Assembly (NCBI GenBank): GCA_021802595.1
Contig: JAJZRT010000267.1
Location: 1 to 5,806 of the forward strand
DNA from: Pseudomonadota bacterium
GTDB lineage: Bacteria > Pseudomonadota > Gammaproteobacteria > Burkholderiales > Thiobacillaceae
Length of the DNA stretch: 5,806 bases
Direction of reading: 5' to 3'
Both the position numbers and the translations under genes were made by a program. The stretch's first letter is position 1. Each line of letters opens with the position of its first letter. Shown here one piece after another: positions 1 to 5,787 of this stretch. The notes below the pieces were generated by a model. The model ran no database searches, was not told the DNA's origin, and was given only the letters and a program-made list of their open reading frames with translations.

Positions 1-172
1 TGCTGCGCCAGCCGGCCGCGACGGCGACGCGTCCATTCAGCGGCGCGGTCAGCGGATGAACGCAGGCGATGCCGTCGTCATCGGCCCAGACGGCCATCAT
101 GGCATCGAGGGTGCGTGCCTCGAAGGCTGCGTAGAACGCGGATTCGGCGGCTTCCGGGGTGGGAAAGCTCAT
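1..172 (-). CDS. NTF2/SnoaL-like protein, N-terminal part (cut by window edge)
   Basis: The first 57 residues can be read, beginning MSFPTPEAAESAFYAAFEAR; the rest lies beyond base 1. The pattern of an N-terminal helix with paired aromatic residues (AFYAAFEARTLDAMMAVW), then WADDDGIACVHP and a GR.A...GW turn, matches the small cone-shaped NTF2-like/SnoaL (DUF4440, ketosteroid-isomerase-like) fold. Members are usually about 130-150 residues and often have no known substrate. No signal peptide is visible, so the protein is probably cytoplasmic. The ATG at 172 lies 20 bp after the stop of the PgaA-like gene with no terminator between them, so it is probably the next gene of the same operon. The ribosome binding site is weak. 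Its role in polysaccharide production, if any, is unknown. The fold call rests on motif recognition only. Confidence 0.72.
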   Translation of the reverse strand, partial: MSFPTPEAAESAFYAAFEARTLDAMMAVWADDDGIACVHPLTAPLNGRVAVAAGWRS

Positions 173-192
173 GTTTCGCAGGGAAAGAAGGA

Positions 193-1863
193 TCAATAGA
201 ACCAGATCAGGCTGGCGCCCAGATAGTTCCGAGTGTAACCGCTTCCTGCGCCCTGCAAAAAGGCGCTGCTGTCGCTGCCGCCGGCGACCAGGCGCAGCCG
301 CAACATCGGTTTCAGATCGCGCGCGGCAGACAGCTCCCAGGCGTAAAGCCCGCTGCTGTCACCGGGCGTTTCCCACAGGTTGCCCACCGCCAGGCGCGCT
401 TCCAGCAGCCAGCCGGCGGCTTCCTGTTCGGCGCGCGCCAGCACCTTGATTTCGCGATAGCGTTCGGGATTGTAGTAGCCGCGATCGGTATTCGGATCGG
501 AGTCGTTGAACCCCATGCCTTCCAGCCCGAGCACGAGTCTGGGCTGTGCCGTCTTCACGACATGTTCGACTCGCCCGATCAGCCGCGTGCGCTGGTTGCC
601 ATCGTCAAAGCGCAGCACGGCGGCGCCGACGGTGGCGTTCCAGCGCGGGGCAAAGTGCCAGTCCGCGCCGCCTGACAGCGCGTTGAGCGTTACTTCATTC
701 CTGATCGATCGGACGTTTTCGATCACATCGTTGCCGGCCTCCACGTCGACGCGCCACAAATCTGCCGGAAGCCACTTGGCCTGCAGTTTCCAGGCGGCCG
801 TCTGCCAGCCGTCATAATCGCGCACCCCGACTGTCAGCGCAGGCCAGAACAGCCCCTGCTCAACGCCGCCGAGACGGGTGCCTGCCCTGACCAGCAACTG
901 GCGGCCGTCGATCCGGCTGCCGGTCTGCTCGATGCGGGCGTCGCGTGCCGAGACATCAAGCGACGCGCCTGCCGTGAAGCGCTGTTGCCAGCCCAGGCTC
1001 AAAGCCTTGACGTCGAGATGGTCGCTGTCTCGGGCCGACTCGTACTCGGCGCGCAATTGCGATGCGGTTTCCTGTGCGAGCCGGGCGCGCAGGGCACCGA
1101 CGCCCTTGCCGTCTGCATCGCCCAGGGTCTGGCTGGCCAGATCTTCGAGGCCGGCCCAGCGGAGTGCGGTTGCACGCTCAATCCGCGTGTCGCGTGCGAG
1201 CGCGGGGTCGCCTTGAATGGCGACGGCATAGGCGGAGACCGCTGCAAAGTGGCGGCCGCCATAGTTGAGCGCCCGGGCGAGACCGATCTGCGCCTCCCCG
1301 TCTCGCGGATGCGTTTGCAGAATGGCGCGATAACACGCAGCGGCTTCGTCGTCGCGGTCGAGCCAGAGCAACATGCGGGCTTCGCCTTTGCGGGCTTTGA
1401 GATCGGCCGGCTGGTTGGCCAGCATGCGGTACACAGCCAGTGCCTCGTCCAGCCGGTTGCTTGCGGCAAGCGACTCGGCCAGTCCGTGCAGCGCCTCGGT
1501 CCTTTGTGCCGGTACCTGCCGTGCCACTTCCTCGAACAGGGGAATGGCCTCGGCGTAGTGGCCATCCCAGGCGAGTTGCCAGGCGAGGGGGAGCAGGACG
1601 TCGTAGCGGCGCTGCGGCGCAGTCTCGATTGCCTGCCGGTACAGGCGGGCGGCGGCGGCGTGCCTGTCGGCCCAGGCGTTCACGCGCCCCGCCTCGATGA
1701 GCAGGTCGGTCCGGCCGGGCTGCTCCGCCAGCAGCGACTCGTACGCAGCGATGGCCGCAGGGTAGCTTTTCTGGTCGACCAGCGCGCGGGCATGATTCAG
1801 ATCGGCACCCAGGGAGGACATGCTCAGACTCAGCGCAGCGAGCATGAAGAGGGACCTGATCAT
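193..1863 (-). CDS. pgaA: PgaA-like TPR outer-membrane porin for poly-N-acetylglucosamine export
   Basis: This 556-residue protein probably exports the polymer made by PgaC/PgaD through the outer membrane. Residues 1-20 form a signal peptide ending SLGA before DLNHA. Residues about 22-250 are tandem TPR-like helical pairs, for example NAWADRHAAAARLYRQAI, LAWDGHYAEAIPLF, RLDEALAVYR and LLWLDRDDEAAACYRAIL. Residues about 270-556 alternate short hydrophobic and polar stretches as in a beta-barrel and end in the aromatic beta-signal LGASLIWFY. FDDGN (419-423) and YYNPERYRE (463-471) resemble barrel motifs I recall from PgaA. E. coli PgaA has about 807 residues; the barrel here is of similar size (about 285), so the missing length is periplasmic TPR. 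The start overlaps the pgaC stop as ATGA and has a good AGGA site 6-7 nt upstream. Other TPR/barrel exporters (BcsC- or PelB-like, YaiO-like barrel) are alternatives, but the neighbours favour PgaA. Confidence 0.75.
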   Translation of the reverse strand: MIRSLFMLAALSLSMSSLGADLNHARALVDQKSYPAAIAAYESLLAEQPGRTDLLIEAGRVNAWADRHAAAARLYRQAIETAPQRRYDVLLPLAWQLAWDGHYAEAIPLFEEVARQVPAQRTEALHGLAESLAASNRLDEALAVYRMLANQPADLKARKGEARMLLWLDRDDEAAACYRAILQTHPRDGEAQIGLARALNYGGRHFAAVSAYAVAIQGDPALARDTRIERATALRWAGLEDLASQTLGDADGKGVGALRARLAQETASQLRAEYESARDSDHLDVKALSLGWQQRFTAGASLDVSARDARIEQTGSRIDGRQLLVRAGTRLGGVEQGLFWPALTVGVRDYDGWQTAAWKLQAKWLPADLWRVDVEAGNDVIENVRSIRNEVTLNALSGGADWHFAPRWNATVGAAVLRFDDGNQRTRLIGRVEHVVKTAQPRLVLGLEGMGFNDSDPNTDRGYYNPERYREIKVLARAEQEAAGWLLEARLAVGNLWETPGDSSGLYAWELSAARDLKPMLRLRLVAGGSDSSAFLQGAGSGYTRNYLGASLIWFY

Positions 1864-3128
1864 GCCTTTTCCTGAGCGAAGACCTTGCGCTCGGTGCGCC
1901 AGCGAATCGCCTGCGCGGAAGGGGAACGCAGCAACCAGGGCAGGGAAATGAAGTTGGTCCAGGCCAGCAACATCCAGTACGCGATCGGGTAGTACACGGC
2001 GTAGGGGTAGTACTTAAGCGTGTCCGGATCGTAGCGCCGATCCATCAGCGTGCCAGCGAGCAACTGCAGCATGGCCAGACTGGCGATCACCATCCCCCAC
2101 AGGTTGGGAATCGGATGCGCGCCTATCGGTGGATAGCCTGCTGCGTAGGAGACGATCCACAGCGCGGTCAGCACCACGAAACAGGCCGACCACAGGATCG
2201 ACAGCCCCGACTCGACAAAGATCGGCCACATGCGGCGGTACTTCCAGTGCAGGATGACGTCGCGATGCTTGTGCAGCACCTGCATCAGACCGCGCGACCA
2301 GCGGCGGCGCTGGCTGATCAGCCCGGACAGAGTCGAGGGAACTGTCATCCAGACCAGCGCGCGCGGCTCGTAGCGAATGTCCCAGAATCGCCGTTGCAGT
2401 TTCCACGTGAGTTCGATGTCCTCGGTCGGCATTTCCGGCGAAAAGCCGCCCACGTCGAGCAGGGCCGATTTGCGGAACGCCGCCACCACGCCGGAGACCG
2501 TCATGATGCGCCCCCAGATGCGCTGCGAGCGACGCAACAGGCTGACGATGGAGCTGAATTCGATCAATTGCAGCCGGGCCAGAAAGGTGTCCACGTTCTT
2601 GACGCGCGGGTTGCCGGTGACGGCCGCGACCCGCGCATGTTCGAAGTGCGGCAGCATGTGCGTGAGAATGTCAGGCGCGGGCTCGGCATCGGCATCGATG
2701 ATGAGCACGATTTCGCCATTGAGGCAGGGCAGGGCGTCATTCAGCGCCATCGCCTTGCCCTCGTTCTGCTGCTTGACGATCAGCCGCACGCGGCCATGGT
2801 GGACATAAGGCTCGACGACCTTGCGCGTCTGGTCGGTGGAGCCGTCGTCGACCACGACCACCTCGTAATCGGGATAGTCGATCGCTGTCGCGGCGGCGAG
2901 CGCGTTCGCGATCACGCGCTCCTCGTTGTGGGCGGGTATCAGAACCGAAACGCTTGGGTAGCGCGTCAGGGGCGGCGGCTTGCCAAGCCCTTCCCAGCGA
3001 TTGCGGAAAAACAGCGAGGTCGTGATCCACATGACGCTGGTGACCATCGGATAGGCCGCAAAGAACAGAATGGCCAGCCAATAGAGCCAGCTGTGCTGGA
3101 TTGCAGCGAGGACATCAATCAGGGTCAT
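1860..3128 (-). CDS. pgaC: PgaC-type poly-beta-1,6-N-acetylglucosamine synthase (GT2 family)
   Basis: This is a membrane-bound processive family 2 glycosyltransferase of 422 residues, close to E. coli PgaC (441). By family it polymerises UDP-GlcNAc into beta-1,6-linked N-acetylglucosamine at the cytoplasmic face and moves the chain across the inner membrane with PgaD. An N-terminal membrane segment lies at about 13-40. The GT-A domain follows with SVLIPAHNEE (61-70), DDGSTD (94-99), the DAD metal/nucleotide site (145-147), TEDIELTWKLQ (235-245) with the putative catalytic Asp237, and the QRRRW acceptor motif (273-277). Further membrane segments lie at about 303-330, 343-362 and 377-400. All key residues of a processive synthase are present. 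The ATG overlaps the pgaD stop as ATGA with no clear ribosome binding site, which suggests translational coupling. Related GT2 enzymes (hyaluronan or other HexNAc synthases) cannot be excluded, but the PgaD and PgaA-like partners support PNAG. Confidence 0.92.
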   Translation of the reverse strand: MTLIDVLAAIQHSWLYWLAILFFAAYPMVTSVMWITTSLFFRNRWEGLGKPPPLTRYPSVSVLIPAHNEERVIANALAAATAIDYPDYEVVVVDDGSTDQTRKVVEPYVHHGRVRLIVKQQNEGKAMALNDALPCLNGEIVLIIDADAEPAPDILTHMLPHFEHARVAAVTGNPRVKNVDTFLARLQLIEFSSIVSLLRRSQRIWGRIMTVSGVVAAFRKSALLDVGGFSPEMPTEDIELTWKLQRRFWDIRYEPRALVWMTVPSTLSGLISQRRRWSRGLMQVLHKHRDVILHWKYRRMWPIFVESGLSILWSACFVVLTALWIVSYAAGYPPIGAHPIPNLWGMVIASLAMLQLLAGTLMDRRYDPDTLKYYPYAVYYPIAYWMLLAWTNFISLPWLLRSPSAQAIRWRTERKVFAQEKA

Positions 3129-3556
3129 GCTGCGACCAGCTGCGGTTGGAGTCGCTCGGTGGCGGGGATGCCCCGGTCTATGGCGAGTGTCAGAAAGAGT
3201 TTTTCATCGGCCGTGCTGTGGATGGTGATCAGGCGGGCCTCCTTGATTGCGTCGAATTCGGCGCAAACGGGACGCCCCGTCCAGTCCTGCGTATAGGTCG
3301 TCTCGATGACCTGCACCTGCCGGCGCGGTCCCTTGCGGGCATAGATTCTCTGGTTATGCGACACCCAGTAGAGCGTAATGATTGGCAGCAGAACCAGCGA
3401 ACAGGCAAGCAGCCAGACGATGCCTGACAGGGGCTGTGATTGCTGCAGCAGGACCAGCCACCAGAATCCGCCAAACGTGCACCAACCGGCCACGACCAGA
3501 ATGATGTGCAATACAACATGCAAGGGACCGGATAAGGCAGGGCGTTGTGTGCGCAT
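3125..3556 (-). CDS. pgaD: PgaD-like accessory subunit of the PNAG synthase
   Basis: This is a small inner-membrane protein of 143 residues; E. coli PgaD has about 137. Two hydrophobic segments lie at about 13-37 (VVLHIILVVAGWCTFGGFWW) and 44-64 (SGIVWLLACSLVLLPIITLYW). A basic cytoplasmic stretch follows (HNQRIYARKGPRR, 67-79), then a soluble tail. Size, topology, the W..HN..R motif after the second segment and its place directly before pgaC all fit PgaD. In E. coli this subunit is needed for polymer synthesis and, together with PgaC, binds cyclic di-GMP to activate the enzyme. I infer the same role here; the c-di-GMP contacts cannot be confirmed by eye. The start lies 3 bp after the stop of the PEP-CTERM gene and has no obvious ribosome binding site, so it probably depends on ribosomes finishing that gene. 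PgaD proteins are poorly conserved, so the call leans partly on context. Confidence 0.82.
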   Translation of the reverse strand: MRTQRPALSGPLHVVLHIILVVAGWCTFGGFWWLVLLQQSQPLSGIVWLLACSLVLLPIITLYWVSHNQRIYARKGPRRQVQVIETTYTQDWTGRPVCAEFDAIKEARLITIHSTADEKLFLTLAIDRGIPATERLQPQLVAA

Positions 3557-3559
3557 GGT

Positions 3560-4339
3560 TCAGATGCGGGCGCGGCGGGCGCCCAGCCCGATGGCCGCCA
3601 GACCGGCCAGCATCAGCATGGGGACCGACGGCTCTGGAATGGGCGTGGCGAACAGATGTTCTTGCGGCACGACCGACCAGCTGCCCGACTGCGGCGTTGT
3701 CCAGGCCAGTTGCACGACTCCCGCTTCCAGGCGATCGTAGGCATCGAGCTGGTAGGCATAGAGCCCCGGTTTGAGGAGCAGATCCTCGGAAAAACCGAGG
3801 CGGTCTCGTGGGTTGAGCCCGTCCTTCTGGATCGCCAGCGAACTGCCCCCCGCCCCGAACAGGCTGAAGCGGAAACCGTCGTCATACAGCACCCCGAAGT
3901 TGTAGGCCCCGGGCGCGGTGATGGCGATATAGCCCGAGAAGCGGGACGCCCAGTTGTCCTGGTTTTCCCCGGCATTGGGGAAGATGGGCGCGAGCGTGGG
4001 CGTGCTCCATGCAGTACCCCAATCGGCGATGAATCGCTGGTCGGCGAAATTGATTTGCGCGACGTGCGTCGCGAGCGTGCGCACGACAAAAGGGTCGCCG
4101 CTCGCCATGTCGATGACCTGAGCCTGATCGGCCAGACCCCAGATGCCGGTGCCCCAGGACTGATCACCGTAGATGCTGCCTCGCCAATCGCCCGTGACCT
4201 GCACCCAGCGGCTGTTGGCGCCATCTCCGTTTTGATAGAGGCCAGCATGTTGCGGATCGAGCGACAGCGCATGGGCGGGGACGGACAGCCCCAGCAGCAA
4301 CGACAGCGACAATGCGTCGCGCAAAGTGAATAGGTTCAT
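3560..4339 (-). CDS. PEP-CTERM sorting-domain protein with a PA14-like domain
   Basis: A secreted protein of 259 residues. Residues 1-24 form a signal peptide ending PAHA before LSLD. A beta-rich central region includes a PA14-like core at about 134-165 (GYIAITAPGAYNFGVLYDDG then FRFSLFG), where YDDG followed by F.F..FG is the usual PA14 signature; PA14 domains often bind carbohydrate. The C-terminus is a typical PEP-CTERM tag: IPEP (234-237), a short hydrophobic helix (PMLMLAGLAAIGLG, about 240-253) and a basic end RRAR. Exosortase (EpsH/XrtA family, not in this window) would recognise and process it. An upstream in-frame ATG at 4360 would add MQNSGAS, but I chose 4339: GGAG lies 5 nt before it and the predicted sigma-54 transcript begins near 4364, leaving almost no leader for the longer form. 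It is the first gene of the pga-like operon. A matrix or surface role with the exported glycan is inference. Confidence 0.9.
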   Translation of the reverse strand: MNLFTLRDALSLSLLLGLSVPAHALSLDPQHAGLYQNGDGANSRWVQVTGDWRGSIYGDQSWGTGIWGLADQAQVIDMASGDPFVVRTLATHVAQINFADQRFIADWGTAWSTPTLAPIFPNAGENQDNWASRFSGYIAITAPGAYNFGVLYDDGFRFSLFGAGGSSLAIQKDGLNPRDRLGFSEDLLLKPGLYAYQLDAYDRLEAGVVQLAWTTPQSGSWSVVPQEHLFATPIPEPSVPMLMLAGLAAIGLGARRARI

Positions 4340-4344
4340 GGAAG

Positions 4345-4348
4345 CTCC
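4345..4348 (-). promoter_or_regulatory. Ribosome binding site that decides the PEP-CTERM start
   Basis: GGAG on the minus strand lies 5 nt before the ATG at 4339. The alternative ATG at 4360 has no comparable site and would sit about 4 nt from the predicted transcript start, so this site fixes the shorter reading. Confidence 0.75.
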
Positions 4349-4374
4349 GGAATTTTGCATTTGCCAGAATTATC

Positions 4375-4390
4375 AGCAATTACCGTTCCA
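4375..4390 (-). promoter_or_regulatory. Sigma-54 (RpoN) -24/-12 promoter
   Basis: The minus strand reads TGGAACGGTAATTGCT. Against the sigma-54 consensus TGGCACG-N4-TTGCW this matches all fixed positions except one (A for C at the fourth base), with the exact 10-bp spacing between GG (-25/-24, at 4389-4388) and GC (-13/-12, at 4377-4376). Transcription is predicted to start near 4364, about 25 nt before the PEP-CTERM ATG at 4339. Sigma-54 control of PEP-CTERM genes through the PrsK/PrsR two-component system is known in floc-forming betaproteobacteria, so the site fits the gene it precedes. Activation would need an enhancer-binding protein and ATP hydrolysis. Confidence 0.82.
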
Positions 4391-4462
4391 GCTTGCTCAT
4401 TGGCTGGAAGTCAGTCGTGGCGCAGGGGATATGGCGGGGGATCGCCGCGCAGCATGCAGGCC

Positions 4463-4497
4463 GTTGACATTTTGACGGCGTCGACAGAAGGGTGACG
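4463..4497 (-). promoter_or_regulatory. Candidate upstream activator (enhancer) site, YGTC repeats
   Basis: On the minus strand four similar heptamers follow one another: CGTCACC (4497-4491), TGTCGAC (4486-4480), CGTCAAA (4477-4471) and TGTCAAC (4469-4463). The middle pair also forms an imperfect dyad, TTGAC-GGC-GTCGA when read on the plus strand at 4472-4484. The cluster lies about 99-133 bp upstream of the predicted transcript start, the usual distance for an enhancer-binding activator of sigma-54. A PrsR-type regulator is the obvious candidate, but I do not know its binding motif, and repeats this short could be chance. Confidence 0.35.
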
Positions 4498-4632
4498 CGC
4501 ACCGTCGTCGCTAGTGGGCGCTGGCTTGCCTCGGGCCGCGATCAACAGCTCGGCCTGACAGCCCGATAGTGTGGCGGGGGAAGTGAAGCGGGGGGGTCGG
4601 CGGGCAATGCGCTGCGCGGCTGACTGCTCGCG

Positions 4633-4666
4633 TGAGATAAAGCGGCGCTCAGTGGGAGCCGCCGCT
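4633..4666 (-). terminator. Intrinsic terminator of the ilvE/zinc-finger unit
   Basis: Read on the minus strand, AGCGGC-(G)-GCTC-CCACT-GAGC-GCCGCT folds into a 10-bp GC-rich stem with one bulged base and a 5-nt loop. It is followed by TTATCTC, so the stem ends in a moderate T-rich run (CTTTATCT). The stem begins inside the last codons of the zinc-finger gene and its TGA stop (4651-4649) sits at the loop. The short T-run suggests partial rather than complete termination. Confidence 0.6.
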
Positions 4667-4852
4667 GGGCTTGCCTTTCAGGCGGTAGAGCGTGCCGCAA
4701 TACGGGCAGAGCGCATCGCCGCGCGCCTCGATGGGCAGATAGACGCGCGGGTGGGCGTTCCAGTCGGACTGCTGCGGCGTCGGGCAATGCAGCGGCAGGT
4801 CGCTTTCGGTAACCTCGATGACGCGCTGGGTGTTGTCGTGCCGCTCGCTCAT
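4649..4852 (-). CDS. Small CHCC-type zinc-finger protein
   Basis: A 67-residue protein beginning MSERHDNTQR. It has the CHCC zinc-finger pattern: Cys23, His34, Cys49 and Cys52, in LHCPTPQQSDWNAHPRVYLP followed by ALCPYCGTLYRL. This is the arrangement of the zf-CHCC family (COG4391-like), which includes the zinc-binding end of the complex I subunit NDUFS6. The bacterial stand-alone members are small proteins of unknown function, very often encoded directly after ilvE in betaproteobacteria. All four ligands are present, so zinc binding is likely. The ATG at 4852 lies 11 bp after the ilvE stop, with only a weak GAG-type ribosome binding site, so the two are probably co-transcribed. The reading frame stays open upstream through ilvE, but that extension is a shadow of ilvE and is not used. 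Confidence 0.88.
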   Translation of the reverse strand: MSERHDNTQRVIEVTESDLPLHCPTPQQSDWNAHPRVYLPIEARGDALCPYCGTLYRLKGKPSGGSH

Positions 4853-4863
4853 GCGGGTCTCGC

Positions 4864-5787
4864 TCACTTGACCGGGGTGAGCCAGTCGGTGTGGGCGGGC
4901 GTGCGGCCGTGCACGCAGTCGAAATACAAGGCCTGCAGCCTGGCCGTGATGGGTCCGCGCGTGCCTTCGCCAATCATCCGGTTGTCGAGTTCGCGGATCG
5001 GCGTGACTTCGGCGGCGGTGCCGGTGAAGAAGGCCTCGTCGGCGATGTACACCTCGTCGCGGGTGATGCGTTTCTCGATCACCTGCAGGCCGATCTCGCT
5101 GGCGAGCTGGATGATGGTGTCGCGGGTAAGCCCGACCAGGGCAGAGCTCGGGTCCGGCGTATAAAGCTTGCCGTCGCGGACGATGAAGATGTTCTCGCCC
5201 GAGCCTTCGGAAACGAAGCCGTCGACGTCGAGCAGCAGTGCTTCGTCGTAGCCGTCCATCTCGGCTTCCTTGTGCGCCAGGATGGAGTTCATGTAGTTGC
5301 CATTGGCCTTGGCCTTGCACATGGTGACGTTGGCGTGATGCCGCGAAAACGAACTGGTCTTCACGCGGATCCCGTTCTCGAGCGCTTCCTTGCCGAGATA
5401 CGTGCCCCACGGCCAGGCGGCGACGATGACGTGCACCGACAGGTTCTTTGCCGAAATGCCCATCGCTTCGGAACCCAGGAAGGCCATCGGGCGCAGGTAG
5501 CCGGATTCGAGCTTGTTCTCGCGCACCACGGTGCGCTGCGCTTCGGAAATCGTCGCCTTGTCGAAGGGCATTTTCATGCCGAGAATGTGGGCGGAATTGA
5601 ACAGCCGGTTGGTGTGCTCCTGCAGGCGGAAGATCGCCGTGCCCTGTTCGGCCTTGTAGGCGCGCACGCCCTCGAAGACGCCCATGCCGTAGTGCAGGGT
5701 GTGGGTCAGGACGTGGGTGGTGGCTTCGCGCCAGGGGACGAGCTTGCCGTCGTACCAGATGACGCCGTCGCGGTCGGCCATGGACAT
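4864..5787 (-). CDS. ilvE: Branched-chain amino acid aminotransferase
   Basis: A PLP-dependent class IV (fold type IV) aminotransferase of 307 residues, the usual length for IlvE. It catalyses the last step of valine, leucine and isoleucine synthesis, and the first step of their breakdown, by exchanging the amino group with 2-oxoglutarate/glutamate in the cytoplasm. WYDGKLVPW (11-19), HYGMGVFEGVRAY (32-44), CKAKANGNY (157-165) with the PLP-binding Lys160, SEGSGENIF (193-201) with the cofactor-contacting Glu194, GLTRD (219-223) and FFTGTAAEVTPI (253-264) line up with E. coli IlvE. The start at 5787 has AAAGAG 10 nt upstream; a second ATG two codons later is possible. It heads the unit with the zinc-finger gene in this window; its own promoter is probably beyond base 5806. 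Nothing looks broken. Confidence 0.96.
   Translation of the reverse strand: MSMADRDGVIWYDGKLVPWREATTHVLTHTLHYGMGVFEGVRAYKAEQGTAIFRLQEHTNRLFNSAHILGMKMPFDKATISEAQRTVVRENKLESGYLRPMAFLGSEAMGISAKNLSVHVIVAAWPWGTYLGKEALENGIRVKTSSFSRHHANVTMCKAKANGNYMNSILAHKEAEMDGYDEALLLDVDGFVSEGSGENIFIVRDGKLYTPDPSSALVGLTRDTIIQLASEIGLQVIEKRITRDEVYIADEAFFTGTAAEVTPIRELDNRMIGEGTRGPITARLQALYFDCVHGRTPAHTDWLTPVK

Larger units (their letters stand above)
4340..4648. other. 309-bp intergenic regulatory region
   Basis: This gap separates the ilvE/zinc-finger unit from the PEP-CTERM/pga operon. Read on the minus strand it holds, in order, the tail of a terminator (to about 4633), a GC-rich stretch with a weak hairpin at 4531-4566, a cluster of YGTC repeats (4463-4497), a sigma-54 promoter (4375-4390), and a short leader with a GGAG ribosome binding site at 4345-4348. 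I see no convincing gene on either strand; open frames crossing it on the plus strand are by-products of the minus-strand genes. Confidence 0.8.

Noticed and set aside
985..1875. Long plus-strand open frame opposite the PgaA-like gene, and similar ones opposite pgaC and the PEP-CTERM gene
   Set aside because: Their translations are low-complexity, Arg/Gly/Ala-rich and match no family; they arise from the high third-position GC of the minus-strand genes.
4339..4360. Longer start for the PEP-CTERM protein at the ATG at 4360
   Set aside because: It lacks a ribosome binding site, sits about 4 nt from the predicted sigma-54 transcript start, and would put MQNSGAS before a normal signal peptide. 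The ATG at 4339 has GGAG 5 nt upstream.
4540..4552. IHF-like sequence ATCAACAGCTCGG
   Set aside because: It matches only the first half of the IHF consensus well and lies upstream of the candidate enhancer, not between enhancer and promoter where IHF would bend the DNA.
4531..4566. Inverted repeats TCGGGC...GCCCGA and GGCCG...CGGCC forming a possible second hairpin
   Set aside because: The arms overlap and compete, the loop is long and no T-run follows on either strand. It may be only a feature of GC-rich DNA.
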